A DNA stretch of 64,000 nt, taken from an uncultured Flavobacteriaceae bacterium (GTDB lineage: Bacteria > Bacteroidota > Bacteroidia > Flavobacteriales > Flavobacteriaceae). Numbering within the stretch: position 1 is the first letter of the stretch; the number at the start of each line of letters is the position of its first letter. The translations under genes and the position numbers were made by a program. Location of the stretch: contig CAJIZF010000003.1 in the NCBI GenBank assembly GCA_905181835.1, forward strand, positions 84,074-148,073, written 5' to 3'. Under the pieces are notes generated by a model, which ran no database searches, was not told the DNA's origin, and worked only from the letters and a program-made list of their open reading frames with translations. Shown piece after piece: positions 63,078-64,000 of this stretch.

Positions 63078-64000
63078 CTAGCAAAAAAAGAAAAAATCTA
63101 TATTTTCAATACTTTTTTTTTCTTCAAAATAAGCTCTTATTTCACTTTGAGCTTCCTTATTTGCAACTGTTACAATGCTTTGAGGGTTTTTTATAGACTC
63201 TAATTCATTAAATGATAGCATTTCTTGATTGTAGACAAGTTTGCCAATTTTTTTTGGATTATCACAAATCCAGGTAAAAGGAATATTTTTAGCAATCAAT
63301 ATTTTAGCTAAAGACTTCCCTTTTCTTCCCGCCCCCCATATCACCAATTTTTTTTTTGAATGGTATTCCAATCTTAAAAAATAGTTAGATTTTATATCTA
63401 AAAAAGTGTTGTCGGAGTAATGATCATCTGTTCTGGAGGTTCTGCTAGGGTAATCTCTCCAATAATGTAAAATTTGATTGCACTTTATGGGTTTTAAGCC
63501 TTGCATATAAAAACGAAAAGCTAAATCATAATCTTCTGGATACTCATTAGAAGAAAATGCTTTACAGCGGTCTAAATCCTCTCGGTAAACCATCCAACAA
63601 GGAGACGGAATTACACATTCTTTATAGATATCTTTAAAATTTGTTCCTTTTTCTATTAAAGAATTTAACCATTCTTCATACCTCTTAAAGCCATCCCCTA
63701 ATGGTTTATCTGAAAAGTATTTTACTTTTCCCAAAGCTATATGTCCATGTCCTAAATTTTCTAAATTAGTTTTTAAAACTTTCAATTTATTTAGGCTCAT
63801 TATATCGTCAGAATCCATTCTGGTAATCAAACTTCCAGATGATTTATTATAGGCCAATCTCAACGCTTCTATGATCCCTTTTCCTGAATTCTTAAATACT
63901 TTAATACGCGAATCTTTATTACTATAATTATTTAATATTGAATAACTCTCATCTGTCGAATGATCGTCAATAGCTATTAATTCAAAATTCAATTCATTTT
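63078..64000 (-). CDS. Family 2 glycosyltransferase with C-terminal nucleotide-binding-like domain (5' end outside the window)
   Basis: At least 307 codons are visible and the frame stays open to 64000, so roughly the first 40 residues are missing; the TTG at 63992 is not the start. The GT-A domain shows NFELIAIDDHSTDES, the metal motif MDSDDI and CVIPSPCWMVYREDLDRC, with EDYDLAFRFYMQG as the likely acceptor/base region. The last ~90 residues look like a separate Rossmann-like unit (LVIWGAGRKGKSLAKILIAKNIPFTWICDNP) ending in FFFFC. It transfers sugar from a nucleotide donor to a glycan; donor and acceptor are unknown. Confidence 0.88.
   Translation of the reverse strand, partial: NELNFELIAIDDHSTDESYSILNNYSNKDSRIKVFKNSGKGIIEALRLAYNKSSGSLITRMDSDDIMSLNKLKVLKTNLENLGHGHIALGKVKYFSDKPLGDGFKRYEEWLNSLIEKGTNFKDIYKECVIPSPCWMVYREDLDRCKAFSSNEYPEDYDLAFRFYMQGLKPIKCNQILHYWRDYPSRTSRTDDHYSDNTFLDIKSNYFLRLEYHSKKKLVIWGAGRKGKSLAKILIAKNIPFTWICDNPKKIGKLVYNQEMLSFNELESIKNPQSIVTVANKEAQSEIRAYFEEKKSIENIDFFFFC

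Noticed and set aside
1-64000. Prophage, insertion sequence, toxin-antitoxin or defence island
   Set aside because: No transposase, integrase, phage structural, nuclease or toxin-like proteins were recognised in any frame.

Overview
The window comes from a low-GC bacterium of the Bacteroidota, most likely a marine flavobacterium (Flavobacteriaceae). The grounds are SusC/SusD pairs, C-terminal sorting domains of the type IX secretion system (T9SS), GEVED and MopE-type secreted proteins, a FecR/ECF-sigma/TonB-receptor trio, a DUF4249 partner gene, and repeated TAnnTTTG promoter boxes typical of the Bacteroidota housekeeping sigma factor, lying mostly 4-41 nt upstream of start codons. The species cannot be named from this window.

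Region 1 (1-21214, all minus strand) is a beta-glucan, probably laminarin, utilisation locus. Read in transcription order it holds a membrane-anchored sensor with a LuxR-type helix-turn-helix (18416-21214), a leader with three helically phased ATGTTGT repeats, SusC, SusD, a surface glycan-binding lipoprotein, a GH16 endo-beta-1,3-glucanase, a GH3 beta-glucosidase, a two-module T9SS-secreted protein, and a roughly 2000-residue secreted protein of 12 tandem modules that is broken by many single-base indels. A perfect hairpin at 211-240 closes the locus. One module family occurs about 17 times in three of these proteins, so the locus appears to encode a multivalent glucan-binding apparatus. SusC/SusD import the oligosaccharides, GH16 cuts the polymer and GH3 trims the products.

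Region 2 (21313-37159) is mostly housekeeping: dsbD-tilS-pabB, lpd, an FAD-dependent oxidoreductase, an Lrp regulator divergent from a methionine gamma-lyase-like enzyme, a frameshifted T9SS/GEVED secreted protein, an NhaC antiporter, and a redox cassette (ahpC, thioredoxin, small DUF).

Region 3 (37219-42519) is an ECF sigma / FecR / STN-type TonB receptor trio. A cysteine-rich lipoprotein with a Kazal-like motif is transcribed divergently from it.

Region 4 (42602-56192) holds dgkA, ftsK, a lolA-like gene, an lptF/G-like gene and ribB; a DegT aminotransferase; a nitroreductase; a thioesterase; an arsC-acr3 pair without a visible arsR; and a TonB receptor with a DUF4249 lipoprotein.

Region 5 (56286-62295) is one roughly 5.5 kb secreted-protein gene with 11 MopE-type repeats and a duplicated lectin-like domain, broken by indels and preceded by a small T9SS protein. 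The window ends with a YfiM-like small protein, tRNA-Ser(TGA) and a truncated glycosyltransferase.

Indels cluster in the two giant genes. They leave protein similarity intact between shifts, so sequencing or assembly error is at least as likely as gene decay. No stretch longer than 300 bases lacks a gene or gene remnant. Nothing here is clearly a new defence or mobile system. The best candidate novelty is the multi-module glucan-binding array and its candidate operator.
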